DNA of 64,000 bases from Branchipolynoe longqiensis (lineage: Eukaryota > Annelida > Polychaeta > Phyllodocida > Polynoidae). The stretch's first letter is position 1. Every line of letters starts with the position of its first letter. The position numbers and the translations under genes are program-made. The stretch is from the NCBI GenBank assembly GCA_030323885.1, contig JASIRB010002767.1:1-64000 (forward strand). Reading direction: 5' to 3'. Positions 21,886 to 31,712 of this stretch are shown here, piece by piece. The notes under the pieces were generated by a model. That model saw only the letters and a list, made by a program, of their open reading frames with translations, ran no database searches and was not told the origin of the DNA.

Positions 21886-22502
21886 AATCAATAGTTCCGT
21901 CCTCTAGTCGAGGGTTGGATGCAATGGTTCTCCACTTGTCCCGATGGTGTGCTGTTCTGATAGACTGTGAATAATTCAAGCCTGTCCACTGTGAAATATC
22001 TGTAAAACATGATGTTCTTGTTCTCCCTCTCCCTCTGCTGCCATTCACCTTTCCTTCCAACAAGGTACGGTATATTGAACTCTGACGAATGATGTGGCCA
22101 AATTAAATATGTTTCTTTGTCTGTATAGTGGCAAACAAGCTTTTCTTATTTTTAATTTTTCGGAGAACTTCTTTGTTGGTGATCTTCTTTGTCCATGATA
22201 TTTTCACCATACAAACCCACAAACAGAACAAACTTCAGTTCTCTCTTATGAACACCATATACTAATAGCCACCATTCTGCTCTGCTTGGTGTGCAAAACA
22301 AGAAGTGTGGCTGATTCATCGTGGGGAGGGAATTCCGGGACCGCCGGTGCCACCCTCCCTCCCTCCCTCCAGACTCTCTGCTCATGAGCCTGTGCCAACC
22401 TATCAGTAAGCTCTGTCGAGGCGTCCCCTGCTGTCACCAACCACTCAGTGGCCATCAATGCTCGCACCTCTTCTCCAGCAGCCAAGTGACCCACAGACTC
22501 TG
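21886..22502. other. No recognised feature
   Basis: Mixed DNA with a (CCCT)n patch at 22352-22370. No gene was recognised. Confidence 0.4.
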
Positions 22503-22793
22503 TCAAAGATTGTTCAATTCCCAGTCGAGTCAAACCAATGACATACACAATTGACACTTGTCGCTACCTAGCCTGGCGCTCAGCATTAATAGGATAGGAC
22601 AAGGACTGGTTAGCTCAGTGTCAGGATAATGTGACTGAGAGGGATATCAGGTCATGGTGCTGGTGGCCTGGTTTCCCAGTGGGGCAGCACTATGAAGTCG
22701 CCATTACTGCGCACTGTCACAAGTTGGTACCCATCCTGATATGACCTTAGATGTTGCCAGGATGTAAAGCTCCAACAATCAACCAATCAACCC
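22503..22793 (+). mobile_element. SINE-A, head truncated
   Basis: It begins at the B-box/GAGTCAAACC junction. The body and tail GATGTTGCCAGGATGTAAAG are intact, with CCAACAATCAACCAATC at the 3' end. Confidence 0.85.
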
Positions 22794-23095
22794 ATGGAAC
22801 CATATTTCATTAAGTCCTCCCCTAGATGGATGACTGAAAGAAAAGGGTGATCTTTTGAGTAAATAAATGTTCTATAATTATAGATGTGACTGTGTCGCAC
22901 CTTGTCTCAGAATTAGTATGCACAGGGCAGCCATGATTACAGCATGGAGAGCAGAATGATTCATTGCTGAACAATCTGACATAACTCAACCCCACATTAT
23001 CACAAAGTAAACTACTCACACCAAATTACGTAACTGCAGGCCTGCTCCAGAGTCAGCACTTAAAGATTTCCATGCATATACCTGGCTGCTTGGTT
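22794..23095. other. No recognised feature
   Basis: No repeat or gene was identified. Confidence 0.35.
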
Positions 23096-23307
23096 GTTGC
23101 TGTTTTATATCCTAGCAACATCTAAGGTCATATCAGGACGGGTACCAAGTGGTGACGGTGCACACTCATGGCGACTTTATAAACGCTGCCGCACTGGGAG
23201 ACCAGGCCGCCAGCACCATGACCCGATTTTCCACACAGTCACATTATCCTGATACTGTGCTAACCAGTCCTCGTCCTATTTTAGTAATGTCGAGCGCCAG
23301 GCTAGGT

Positions 23308-23839
23308 GGTTGATTGATTGATTGGTGGTTGCTTTATGCTGTGCCAGCAGCATAGGGGATATTCAAGGCGAGAATTGTTTGTTTTTTGTTCAAACCATCG
23401 CTTTTACATGTAAAAGCAGACAATCAATTATGTGCCAATAGACACTCATTAAATTAGAAAGCTCACAATCATATATTTGTGGTCAAGGGAAACACATTCC
23501 CATAGAAAAAGAAAAGTTTTATTAATAATTGATAGAATCTATTTAGTAAACTATATGAGGTGGTACAGTCCAGCTGCCCTCAAAAAGGCTCAAATGTTTT
23601 CCTGTTTTACCTTAGTAAAAAGGTCATGCATACTGTCTGCAGTGTAGAACTGTTGGCGCAGGGCCAACAAATCAACACAACTTAGTAAAATGTGTTTGAG
23701 TGTCAGTGGGGACTGACACCCAATACATTCAGGGGGAGGTTTCCCCTTGAGCAGCAAAGCCTTTGTAAGCCATGAGTGGCCAATATGGCAGCGGCTAAGG
23801 ACCACTTGGTCCCGCCGACCTCCCGCATGAGTCTGTGGT
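23308..23839 (-). mobile_element. 5'-truncated LINE, I/Nimb-like, inside SINE-A
   Basis: The insert is bounded by the 8-bp duplication GGCTAGGT (23300-23307 and 23840-23847). Its 3' end, on the left, carries a CAAT-repeat tail (CCAATCAATCAATCAA on the minus strand). The only coding part is the C-terminal remnant at 23590-23805. The RNase H/RT core is absent. The clade call is from the protein motif and is tentative. Confidence 0.8.
23590..23805 (-). pseudogene. LINE ORF2 C-terminal remnant (HIGHSWLT...C..C motif)
   Basis: The frame encodes about 70 residues with RCHIGHSWLTKALLL, then PPECIGCQSPLTLKHILLSC, a CX2C-X8-H-X4-C cluster typical of the C-terminal region of I/Nimb-type non-LTR retrotransposon polyproteins that follows RNase H. 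It ends in a normal stop (KQENI). The apparent start is not a true start. The rest of the polyprotein was lost by 5' truncation on insertion. Host function is not expected. Confidence 0.7.
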
Positions 23840-23970
23840 GGCTAGGTTGGGACAAGTATCAAGTCTGTAGGTCATTACTTTGACTCGACCGGGATTCGAA
23901 TGGCCGTCCTTCCGCACCGGAAGCCTGCACTCTACCGACTGGGCTGCCTGCAGTCCCTCTGCTAATTAGG

Positions 23971-24283
23971 GTTGTTGTTTTTCGTCCTAGCAACATCTAA
24001 GGTCATATCGGGACGGGTACTGACTTGTGGCAGGGCGCACTCATGTCGATTTGATAAATGCTGCCCCATTGGGGGATCAGGCCGCCACCACCATGACGTG
24101 ATATCCCACTCAGTAAAATTATCCTGACACTGAGCTAACCAGTTCTAGCCCTATCCTAGTAATGCCAGCCTAGGTAGCGATAAGTAACAATTTTGTAAGT
24201 CATCGGTTTGACTCGACCGGGATTCTAATGGCCGTCCTTTCGCACCGGAAGCATGCGCTCTACCGACTGGACTGCCGGCGGTA
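23971..24283 (-). mobile_element. SINE-A with perfect 15-bp target duplication
   Basis: Complete on the minus strand: the head GTCCAGTCGGTAGAGCGCAT, a B-box-like segment, body and tail. CCTCTGCTAATTAGG occurs at 23956-23970 and again at 24284-24298, giving exact ends. It landed directly beside the head of the SINE-A at 23096-23951, in the same orientation. Confidence 0.9.
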
Positions 24284-24298
24284 CCTCTGCTAATTAGG

Positions 24299-24732
24299 TT
24301 ATGTTGCTGATGTCATGTTTACGTCATAAGGCCTGCAGGTGTGCTGCGCTACCACCTATGTTTCCATGCTCCTTTAACCCCCCGCACCCACACAAACTGG
24401 ACAACTAGCAAGACACGGCTGCAGTGCTCCCACCTAGTGTCGACCACAGAAAGCCCCGCCACACTTGCAGCTGACGAGTTGAAGATAACCATTCTAATCG
24501 CCAAACGCTGTGTGTGCGGATTGTGATATCATTCTTAAATCACCACCACCACGCAAGCTGATCCCCCATTCCCCGCTTTACTACTGCTCATCACCTTATG
24601 ATTCTTGCGATTTGTCTGAGTACAAAGTGAACATAACTCACCTAACCTTAATCGCCAAGTTCAAATTGCTTTTCAAATTTCCATATTATGTAACTGCACT
24701 AAAAGATTCTGTACATGCATGGATGGCTATGT
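24299..24732. other. No recognised feature
   Basis: Mixed DNA with no gene or repeat identified. Confidence 0.35.
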
Positions 24733-24900
24733 CCTAAAATTGGAAAATATTGTGCCTGGAGCCCACAGGTCTTGCCATTCTGCGGCTAGCATGCTAACTT
24801 TTAGACTACTTAGATTCCCTGATGCTATCACCCTAACACACCTACCTGCCTATGTGGCTACTGGTCGGGAGGTCAAGGCAGGCTACCTCACTATTAAAGG
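24733..24900 (-). mobile_element. Degenerate SINE-C
   Basis: Order on the + strand: TTGGAAAATATTGTGCCTGG, GCATGCTAAC, ATTCCCTGATGCTATCACCC, CCTACCTGCCTATGTGGCTA. This is the reverse of a SINE-C head and leader, with the A and B boxes badly mutated. Confidence 0.6.
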
Positions 24901-25454
24901 AACTGAAACGCATAGTCTCAGTGAATGCCTATGTAGGTCACGTTAATTGTGTACTACCTGAGCTATGAATAAGGCATAGAATAATGGGGTCCTTAATTTG
25001 ATAGGTGTTGTCTTTTTTCCTTTTCTTTTCGGGTGGTGGGGGGGATGGAGTGTATGGAAACAGCAGCCATATTAGGAGACATGGCCAGCATCCTGGTCAT
25101 GGCACCAATGCAATAATACAGTTATACAACACCAACAAATGAGACAGCCGCCCCGATATTACATCAAACCCACATTCCTTCGCTGATGTTGTGAGCATCC
25201 AAACGATTGCACCACCTCATCTGTCCACTGCAATCGAGCCGTCCGTGACTACCTGTGAATGTGCCCTCTTGCCCGGTGAGGTGAGTGCAGCCTGCTACAT
25301 GTACATACACAAACACGTAGCCATGTCTGCCTAACTATCTGCACTTTCCCACGGCAGGATTGAACCTGTTATCAGCTTATCCCCTCAAGTGCTGATAACA
25401 CTGACAGTGCACGTGCCAAACAGACACTATGTGGGTAGGCACGTGTCACTAACT
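24901..25454. other. Unassigned; part repeated at 57970-58095
   Basis: No gene was recognised. GTGAATGTGCCCTCTTGCCC and GAGTGCAGCCTGCTA (25255-25300) recur in reverse at 57970-58095, so a low-copy dispersed repeat is likely. Confidence 0.4.
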
Positions 25455-26030
25455 AATTTACTGACACAGTTTAACTAATAATTTCACAATCAAAGTCGAT
25501 TAACATTACAAATCTCAAATTTACTAACACAGTTCAATTCCCAATCAAAGTTTTTTAATATTACAATTTTTAAGTTATTCACTAACACAGTTCAATAAGT
25601 AATTTCCCTATCAAAGTTTGTTAATATTACAATAATTAAGTTATTAACTAAGAGTGACACAGTTCAACTAATTATTTCCCAATCAAAGTTTGTTAATATT
25701 ACAATCCTGACCTTATTCACTAACACAGTTCAACTAATAATTTCTCAATCAAAGTTTGTTAATATTACAATTCTCAAATTAGTCACTATCACAGTTCAAT
25801 TAATTATTTCCCAATCAAAGTGTATTTGTGTTGTAATTCTGAAATTCACTAACACAGTTCAACTAATAATTTCCAATCAAAGTCTATTAATATTACAATT
25901 CTCAAATTCACTAACACAGTTCAACTAATAATTTCCAATCAAAGTCTATTAATATTGTAATTCTCAAATTCACTAACACAGTTCAACTAATAATTTCCAA
26001 TCAAAGTCTATTAATATTGTAATTATCATC
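25455..26030 (+). repeat. ~62-bp AT-rich tandem array, ~9 units
   Basis: Each unit contains ACACAGTTCAACTAATAATT, then TCAATCAAAGT-like and TTAATATTACAATTCTCAAA. The last three units are nearly identical and the first ones more diverged, as expected for expansion from one end. Confidence 0.85.
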
Positions 26031-26116
26031 AGGGTCTCAGCCAATCCGTGGTTGAGACGCTGGTGCACGGGCAGGTGCAGTCCAGTCGGAGGGGCGTGGT
26101 TGTCGTAATACTAATA

Positions 26117-26624
26117 CAGTATAACCCCGTTAAACCAAATTTGAAGGGACCCTAGAAATTTGTTTGGATTAACCGATCATTGGTTTAACCTAGCTCTGGC
26201 TTTGACTTTGACTTGGCTTTGGCAAAATCATGGATGCATTATTGAATGTAATATACAATGTACGCGGACACTTTGATTATTGTTTTTGTATGTATATACA
26301 GAATAACCCCATTAAACCAAGCTCAGTTAAACCGAACGATCGATTAATCCAAAGTTTTTTCATCAGGCCGGCAAAATACTACCATTTATCATATAAAAAC
26401 GTCTCAGATGACCTAACAACCACATGAAAGTTTGGTCTAACCGTACCAGAAGTGGCCTGGAGCCCGACAATTTTGTTTGGATTAACTGATACTTTGGATT
26501 AACCAACTTTTGTTTAGCCATCTTTTTGATATGATAAATGGTAGTATTTTGCCGGGCCGCCGAAAAAAGTTTGGATTAACCGATCATTTGGTTTAACCGA
26601 GCTTGTTTTAACGGGGTTGTACTG
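26117..26624. mobile_element. Tigger/pogo-like MITE pair with TA flanks
   Basis: An inner element at 26299-26624 starts CAGAATAACCCCATTAAACC and ends AACGGGGTTGTACTG, with TA on both sides. Its arms are inverted repeats including GGCAAAATACTACCATTTAT. A second left end, CAGTATAACCCCGTTAAACC, also after TA, starts at 26117, so the locus holds one full copy plus a partial one. CAGT...ACTG termini with TA duplication fit the Tc1/mariner-pogo group. Confidence 0.7.
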
Positions 26625-26689
26625 TAGTGCGATTGACTCCACCTCCTTCGCGAATGAGACACAATGTTAATCTCTCATAAACCCAATAT

Positions 26690-26968
26690 GGCAATATATA
26701 GGTAGGCGTGAGTAGTCTGGTGATGTCAGGGCGCCCAGGTGGTGTAATGGTTAGCACACTAGCCCGGAATGCAAAGAAATGTGGGTTCGAATCCCACTCT
26801 AGGCAAAATATCTCCTTAATTGCTTAAGAGACTGAACTGTGTGGGATATCAGGTCATGGTGTCAGTGTCCTGGTCTCAGAGTGGGGCAGCACTATAAAGT
26901 CACCACGAGTGCGCACTTTAACATCCTGATATGACCTTAGATGTTGCTAGGACCTAATACAACAAACA
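26690..26968 (+). mobile_element. Chimeric SINE: SINE-C head, SINE-A tail
   Basis: It starts with the SINE-C leader (GGTAGGCGTGAGTAGT), the A box TGGTGTAATGGTTAGCAC and B box GGGTTCGAATCCC. After CTTAAGAGACTG it continues with the SINE-A body GTGGGATATCAGGTCATGGT and tail GACCTTAGATGTTGCTAGGA. It forms the left arm of a large inverted repeat with 27506-27888. Confidence 0.8.
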
Positions 26969-27364
26969 AACAAAACAGTGAATGTATTATTTATTCACAA
27001 TTTTACCCCTCTAAAAATAAATTTTCGCGTAATTATCAAGTTTTTCCGCGGAAAGGAAAAATCCAGAGTTTGAACAGGAGAATGATTAGACGGAAATCCG
27101 AGTGACTGACAGGTGTTAGTATATTGGTGTGTTGGTTTACCTGTAAAGAACAAGTAAAGTGTCAACAGGGTCGCCCTTTCTTGCACTCGTCACCAACAGA
27201 TAGGCACGATGAGCTGATATCAGCTGGGGGTTATCTGTCCTCAACACCTATCAGAGTCACTGGGACCGTGGGAAAATGGTTGCACGCTGGGATAATCACT
27301 TCTACTTATAAACAATTTTCTCTTGTTAAGTGGTGGCCGGAGTTGGAAATAGATTATATACCAT
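26969..27364. other. Spacer of the large inverted repeat
   Basis: Unique-looking DNA between the inverted arms. No gene or repeat was recognised. Confidence 0.4.
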
Positions 27365-27505
27365 AGGATGTGTGTAGGGGGATTCGAACCCGCATGTCTA
27401 CCATTCGGGTGCACGTGTCTTAGCCATTGCGCAACCTAGGATCCCTGATTTAAGTAGCCTACTCACGCCTGTACCTGTCTATGTGGCATTTCATCTAGTC
27501 AGGTG
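27365..27505 (-). mobile_element. tRNA-like SINE head (SINE-C relative)
   Basis: On the minus strand GGTTGCGCAATGGCTAAGAC serves as an A box and GGGTTCGAATCCCCC as a B box. SINE-C-like leader sequence lies upstream (TAGACAGGTACAGGCGTGAG). The head differs from the usual SINE-C. Confidence 0.6.
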
Positions 27506-27790
27506 TGTTTACTGGGGTTGACGTCCTAGTAACATGTATGTTAAGGTGCGCACTCATGGTGACTTTATAGTGCTGCCCCACTCAGAGACCAGGACACCAA
27601 CACCATAACCTGATTGATATCCCACACAGTGCAGTCTCTTAAGCTATTAAGGAAATATTGCGCCTAGAGTTGGACTCGAACCCACGTCTCTTTGTATTCC
27701 TGGCCAGCGTGCTAAGCATTACACTACCTAGGTGCCCTGACATCACCACACTACCCACGCCTACCTGTATATTGCCATATTGGGTTGATG
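27506..27790 (-). mobile_element. Chimeric SINE, inverted partner
   Basis: Reverse-strand copy of 26690-26968 with the same C-head/A-tail junction near CTTAAGAGACTGCACTGTGT. It is about 85-90% similar by eye. Confidence 0.8.
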
Positions 27791-27841
27791 AGAGATTTAC
27801 ATTGCATCTGATTCGCGAAGGAGGTGGAGTCAATTGCACTA

Positions 27842-27888
27842 CAGTACAACCCCGTTAAAGCAAGCTCGGTTAAGCCAAACGATCGGTG
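27842..27888 (+). mobile_element. Tigger/pogo-like MITE end fragment
   Basis: CAGTACAACCCCGTTAAAGC preceded by TA, then AAGCTCGGTTAAGCCAAACG. It mirrors the end at 26578-26624 and extends the inverted repeat. It is cut off by a SINE-A. Confidence 0.7.
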
Positions 27889-28857
27889 CACACTCATGAT
27901 GGCTTTATACTATACTGCTGCCCCACTCGGAAATCAGGCCACCGGCACCATGACCCGATATCCCACTCAGTCACATTATGCAAACACTGAGTCCTTGCCC
28001 TATCCTATTAATGCCAAGCTCCACGCTAGGAAGCGACAGGTATCAATTTGATAAGTCATAAAAAAAATGGAGGTGCTGTATCAACCCAACTCTACAAGAA
28101 CCCGAGAGGAGGATATCATGGTTGACGGAAACAAGCTGAACTCTGTTCCGGAATTCACCTACCTCGGAAGCACTATATCAAGTGATGGACGCATTGATGC
28201 TGAAATACAGAGGAGGATGGCCAAGCTATCGATCTTTCGGCCGACTACGCCAGAGACTCTGGAACAACCACCATGTGTCCATGCGGGTCAAAGGCAAGAT
28301 CTACCATGCAATCGTGCTATCCACCCTACTATACGGAGCCGAGGCCTGGACAGTGTACAGGCGACAGGTGAAAAAGCTGCATGCCTTCATGATGCGACAT
28401 CTGCGTTCAATCATGAGGCTAACCTGGAAGGACAAAGTGACAAATAAGGAAATACTCGAACGGACGGGGCTGCCCTCTATGGAAGATCTTCTGATCAAAA
28501 AGAATCTCCGGTGGACTGGACACCTCATGAGGATGTCATCAGACAGGCTACCAAACAGATCCTCTACTCTCAACTGTCTTCTGGTTACAGAAAGAGAGTG
28601 TGCCCTTGTCTCCGGTTCAAGGATACCATCAAGAGAAAGCTGAAGCTGAGAGACATTAAGACCGACTCATGGACATCACTCTCAAGGCAGAGAGCTAAAT
28701 GGAGAGTGGCAGTCAAGTAATGAAAGCAGTCTTTGTCGCATCACGACTGACAGGATGATGATGATGATGATGGTTTGATGCGACCTGGAACCGAACTCCC
28801 GATCTCCCGCACGTGAGGCCTCCGCTCTACCGAGCGGGCACCACGCCCAGTAGCACA
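27889..28857 (-). mobile_element. SINE-A split by an RTE-like insertion
   Basis: The tail-side half runs 27889-28059 and the head half 28772-28857 (GGAACCGAACTCCCGATCTC, CCGCTCTACCGAGCGGGC in reverse). The junction falls inside the conserved AAGTCATTGGTTTGA. The extreme 3' tail is missing. Confidence 0.8.
28060..28771 (+). pseudogene. RTE-like LINE ORF2 C-terminus, frameshifted
   Basis: The sequence encodes the C-terminal part of a non-LTR reverse transcriptase: FTYLGSTISSDGRIDAEI, then (after a frame change near 28240) RQRLWNNHHVSMRVKGKIYH, LLYGAEAWTVYRRQVKKLHA, NLRWTGHLMRM and RAKWRVAVK before the stop at about 28718. At least two frame changes (about 28240 and 28550) mean no intact protein. 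The 3' end is a GAT-repeat tail (GATGATGATGATGATGATGG), usual for this family. It is 5'-truncated, starting after poly-A-like AAAAAAAA. RTE assignment rests on the C-terminal pattern. Confidence 0.8.
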
Positions 28858-28861
28858 ATTG

Positions 28862-29390
28862 TGAAGGGGGTGGGTGATGAAAATGGGAAATATTGCACCT
28901 AGAGCGGGACTCGAACCCACATCTCTTTGCATTCCGGGCCAGTGTACTAACCATTACACCACCTAGGCTCCGGATATCAACACACTACCCACACCTACTT
29001 GTCAATGTGGTTACATGCCTGAGAGGTCAGTGCAGACTACTACACTTGTCCCCCTGGAATTGTTAGTCTGTTAAATGGTCATTTAATGCTTACAATTACA
29101 TACATACAGGTAATGCACTTACACATACATACACAGGGTAGGTTCAACGACCGTACAGCACGTATCTTGTACAGGATCATGGTCACGGCAACCAGTGGCA
29201 TGGAGGGGGTGATGAAAATGGGAAATATTGGTCCTAGAGTGGGACTCGAACCCACATCTCTTTGCCTTCTGGGCCAGTGTGCTAACGATTACACCACCTA
29301 TGCTCCCTGGCATCACCACACTACCCAGGCCTACCTGTCTATGTGATTATGTGCCTGAGAGGTGAGCGCGGACTACTACACAATCATAAT
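28862..29390 (-). mobile_element. SINE-C head-to-tail dimer
   Basis: GATGAAAATGGGAAATATTG occurs at 28876 and about 334 bp later at 29210. Each unit then shows B box GGACTCGAACCCACATCTCT (reverse), CTAACCATTACACCACCTAG (reverse A box), leader and, between units, GTACAGGATCATGGTCACGG. Confidence 0.85.
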
Positions 29391-29392
29391 AT

Positions 29393-29635
29393 GACGGGAT
29401 GGCTGAATGAGTTAGAGCGTCCGTCTCCCGTGTTGGTAGATCGTGGGTTCGAACCCTGGTCAAGTCAAACCAATGACTTAAAAATTGATACTTGTTGCTT
29501 CCTAGTCAGGCACTTGGCATTATTAGGATGGGGTAAGGAGCAGTGGAATGAGGAAGACCAATCGTCCATGATTGAAATAGCCCCTGCTTAAACAACTAGC
29601 TTACACACAAATAAAAAACACACAAAAAAAAACCA
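29393..29635 (+). mobile_element. SINE-B, full length
   Basis: It has the best tRNA-like head in the window: TGGCTGAATGAGTTAGAGCG (A box) and GTGGGTTCGAACCC (B box). The SINE-A-like middle follows, then the SINE-B tail GGAGCAGTGGAATGAGGAAG, and an A-rich end with TAAAAAACACACAAAAAAAA. Confidence 0.85.
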
Positions 29636-29796
29636 CCCGTTATGAGTATGAGTGCAGATAAGTCGTCCCTAGTCTGTGCACTTATTTCAGCTTCCATCAT
29701 GACGTCACACAGGAAGATGGTAATTGATCACTTAGATGGATTATGACAATTAATTTAATTTATATCTCTAATTAACTCACCGCAGTCGGCAATTAA

Positions 29797-30168
29797 GCTA
29801 GCATTCCTTACACATGGTATGTGGCATGCGAATGCGAATGAGAATGCGGCATGTGGCATGTGGCATGTGGCATATGAACGGGCTGATTCCTGTCACCCAC
29901 ACCCACACTTATGTGTGGGTGTGGGTGACAGTCAGACACTGTTTTCTATGGCAAACGCAGCAGCATTTGCATTCGCATGCCGCACCGATGGCTACATGGA
30001 CCGATTCAGTTGCCGCATTCGCATTCGCATTCACATTCACATTCACATTCGCATTCGCATTCAGACGTATGGAAGCACCCCTATTCACTTAGATGCTTTT
30101 CGATTCTTTGCCACATTCGCATTCGCATTCGCATTCACATGCCGTATACCGCGTGTAAGGAATGTAGC
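29797..30168. mobile_element. MITE with hexamer arrays, relative of 20107
   Basis: Left end GCTAGCATTCCTTACACATG after TTAA (29793-29796). Right end CGCGTGTAAGGAATGTAGC, where the flank is CTTTA, a decayed site. Internal GCATTC and GTGGCAT hexamer arrays lie next to the TIRs, and a perfect hairpin CACCCACACCCACAC/GTGTGGGTGTGGGTG lies at 29898-29932. Confidence 0.8.
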
Positions 30169-30664
30169 CTTTACACGACTGTGATTACAACATTCTGAAC
30201 TGCGCGCTTCTCAGGCACCCACCTGTCACACGCACCCCGAAGACGCAGACTCACTTTTGTGATAATTATTTGACTCAGTCACATTATCATGACGTGGTGT
30301 CAATCAAATGAGGATGGCCCCAGCTAATAGATGTAATTAAAAACACATCATATTTCCGACCCAAATGTACTTGGATTTTATTCTACGTGTCTAAAGCCCC
30401 GTTCACACACGGGCTGGGCTTTAAGTCGTATCAACTAGTTCACCTCATCTAAGTCTACTGAAAACGAGTGTCGGAACGCACCATTGAGGCGAAGTAGGCC
30501 TTTCTTTTCTTCATTGTCGTGTCCTTCCACCAGTTATCTCAAGGGATTTTCGAGCAGAGGTATGATCTTTATTCGTGGGACGTGCTCTCAGTGGTGGATG
30601 GTGGTAGCAGGATTTGCAATCAGATAGCTGATTCCCAGGGCCGCGATGTGGATGCTCCTGCTGT

Positions 30665-30895
30665 GGCCAGTTTGTCGATAGAAAGCCCCGGTCTACACTT
30701 TTACCGACCCAAGGGATTTTTAACCTTCCACACCACATAGACATGGTAGGAGAGCAACCAGCCTTTGATGACGCTGTAAGTTATACACAGCAGTGGAAAT
30801 CCAAATTGGCAGAGGTGGGGGGGGGAGAGGCACGGGGACTCGAACCACCGACCCTCAGATCAGGCATCCAACCTAGAAAAAAGTCAGACACATGC
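30665..30895 (-). mobile_element. SINE-D
   Basis: The 3' part GTCGATAGAAAGCCCCGGTC, the body TTATACACAGCAGTGGAAAT and the head with GACTCGAACCACC are present in reverse. The first bases of the head are lost. Confidence 0.8.
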
Positions 30896-30919
30896 AGTGA
30901 ACTAGTTGAGGCAACTTAA

Positions 30920-31246
30920 AGCTGCATGCGATGAAATATCAAATTGTCAAAACCAAAACAATTATCTAGATTGAATTTGACATATCTAACTTAGATACAC
31001 TTGTTTCTGCATAGAAGGCAATACTGAGTCAATTTAACAGAACCTGTTACTGCAGAAGTCTATGGTGTCAGTTTTTTGGCAAGCTTGCCAAAACTAATTT
31101 TCCATGTTTGCACTCAAAATATCCAAAGAATTTACCATTTAAAATAAAAGTAACTTTGAACTAATGTAAAGTAGATACTAGTGATTGATCTAATATATTT
31201 ATCTAAAATAAAATACAGAAATTCAAAAACATTGGACTATGCAACT
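30920..31246 (-). mobile_element. F MITE, full length, TTAA flanks
   Basis: Ends AGCTGCATGCGATG and CATTGGACTATGCAACT-like inverted repeats, with TTAA at 30916-30919 and 31247-31250. It is inserted in the right TIR of the element at 30392-31273. Confidence 0.85.
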
Positions 31247-31298
31247 TTAAGTCGTGTGTGTGAACGGGGCTTAAGTTGGATACTGGCACATTCATTAA

Positions 31299-31712
31299 AG
31301 TTGCATAGTCCGATGGCTTTGAGTTTCTGCTGTATTTTTAGATTTGAGTTGAGGTTTATTTAAAGGTGCATAATCCGATTGTTTTGAGCGTCAGTCATTT
31401 TCTGAGATTTTTATATTAGGTTGATCGTTATAATCTACCTTACTTCATTTTGAAGTAAGTTTAAATTTAAGTGGTTAACTTTTGAGATATTTGAAGTGCA
31501 AACATGCAAATTTAATTTTGGCAAGCACGCTAACACTCTGGCACAATAGGCTTCTGCAGTAACAGGTTCTGCTAAATTGCCTCAGTATATTCCATTCTAT
31601 GTGGCGACAAATGTTTAATAAGTGCACCAGTATCTAAGTTAGACATCTAGAATCAAATTGAGATAAGTATCTTGGTTATGAAATATTTATGTTTTCCTTG
31701 GACTATGTAGCT
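31299..31712 (+). mobile_element. F MITE inserted next to an F fragment
   Basis: A partial F left end (AGTTGCATAGTCCGATGGCT, 31299-31359, after TTAA) is followed by a complete F at 31364-31712, with TTAA at 31360-31363 and 31713-31716. F therefore inserted into, or beside, an older F. Confidence 0.8.

Larger units (their letters stand above)
23096..23951 (-). mobile_element. SINE-A split by a LINE insertion
   Basis: The 3' part runs 23096-23307 and the 5' part 23840-23951, ending in a tRNA-like head (CTCTACCGACTGGGC in reverse). Removing the insert and one copy of GGCTAGGT restores the usual SINE-A order. Confidence 0.85.
30392..31273. mobile_element. TIR element with nested SINE-D and F MITE
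   Basis: Left TIR TAAAGCCCCGTTCACACACG, then TTAAGTCGTATCAACTAGTT. The right TIR (GTCGTGTGTGTGAACGGGGC at the end, AACTAGTTGAGGCAAC further in) is interrupted by an F element. Removing F and one TTAA gives a 45-50 bp inverted repeat. A SINE-D sits inside. Confidence 0.75.

Noticed and set aside
29393..29465. Functional tRNA gene
   Set aside because: A and B boxes are good, but the sequence continues as a SINE body and tail, and a complete cloverleaf with proper acceptor stem is not evident.
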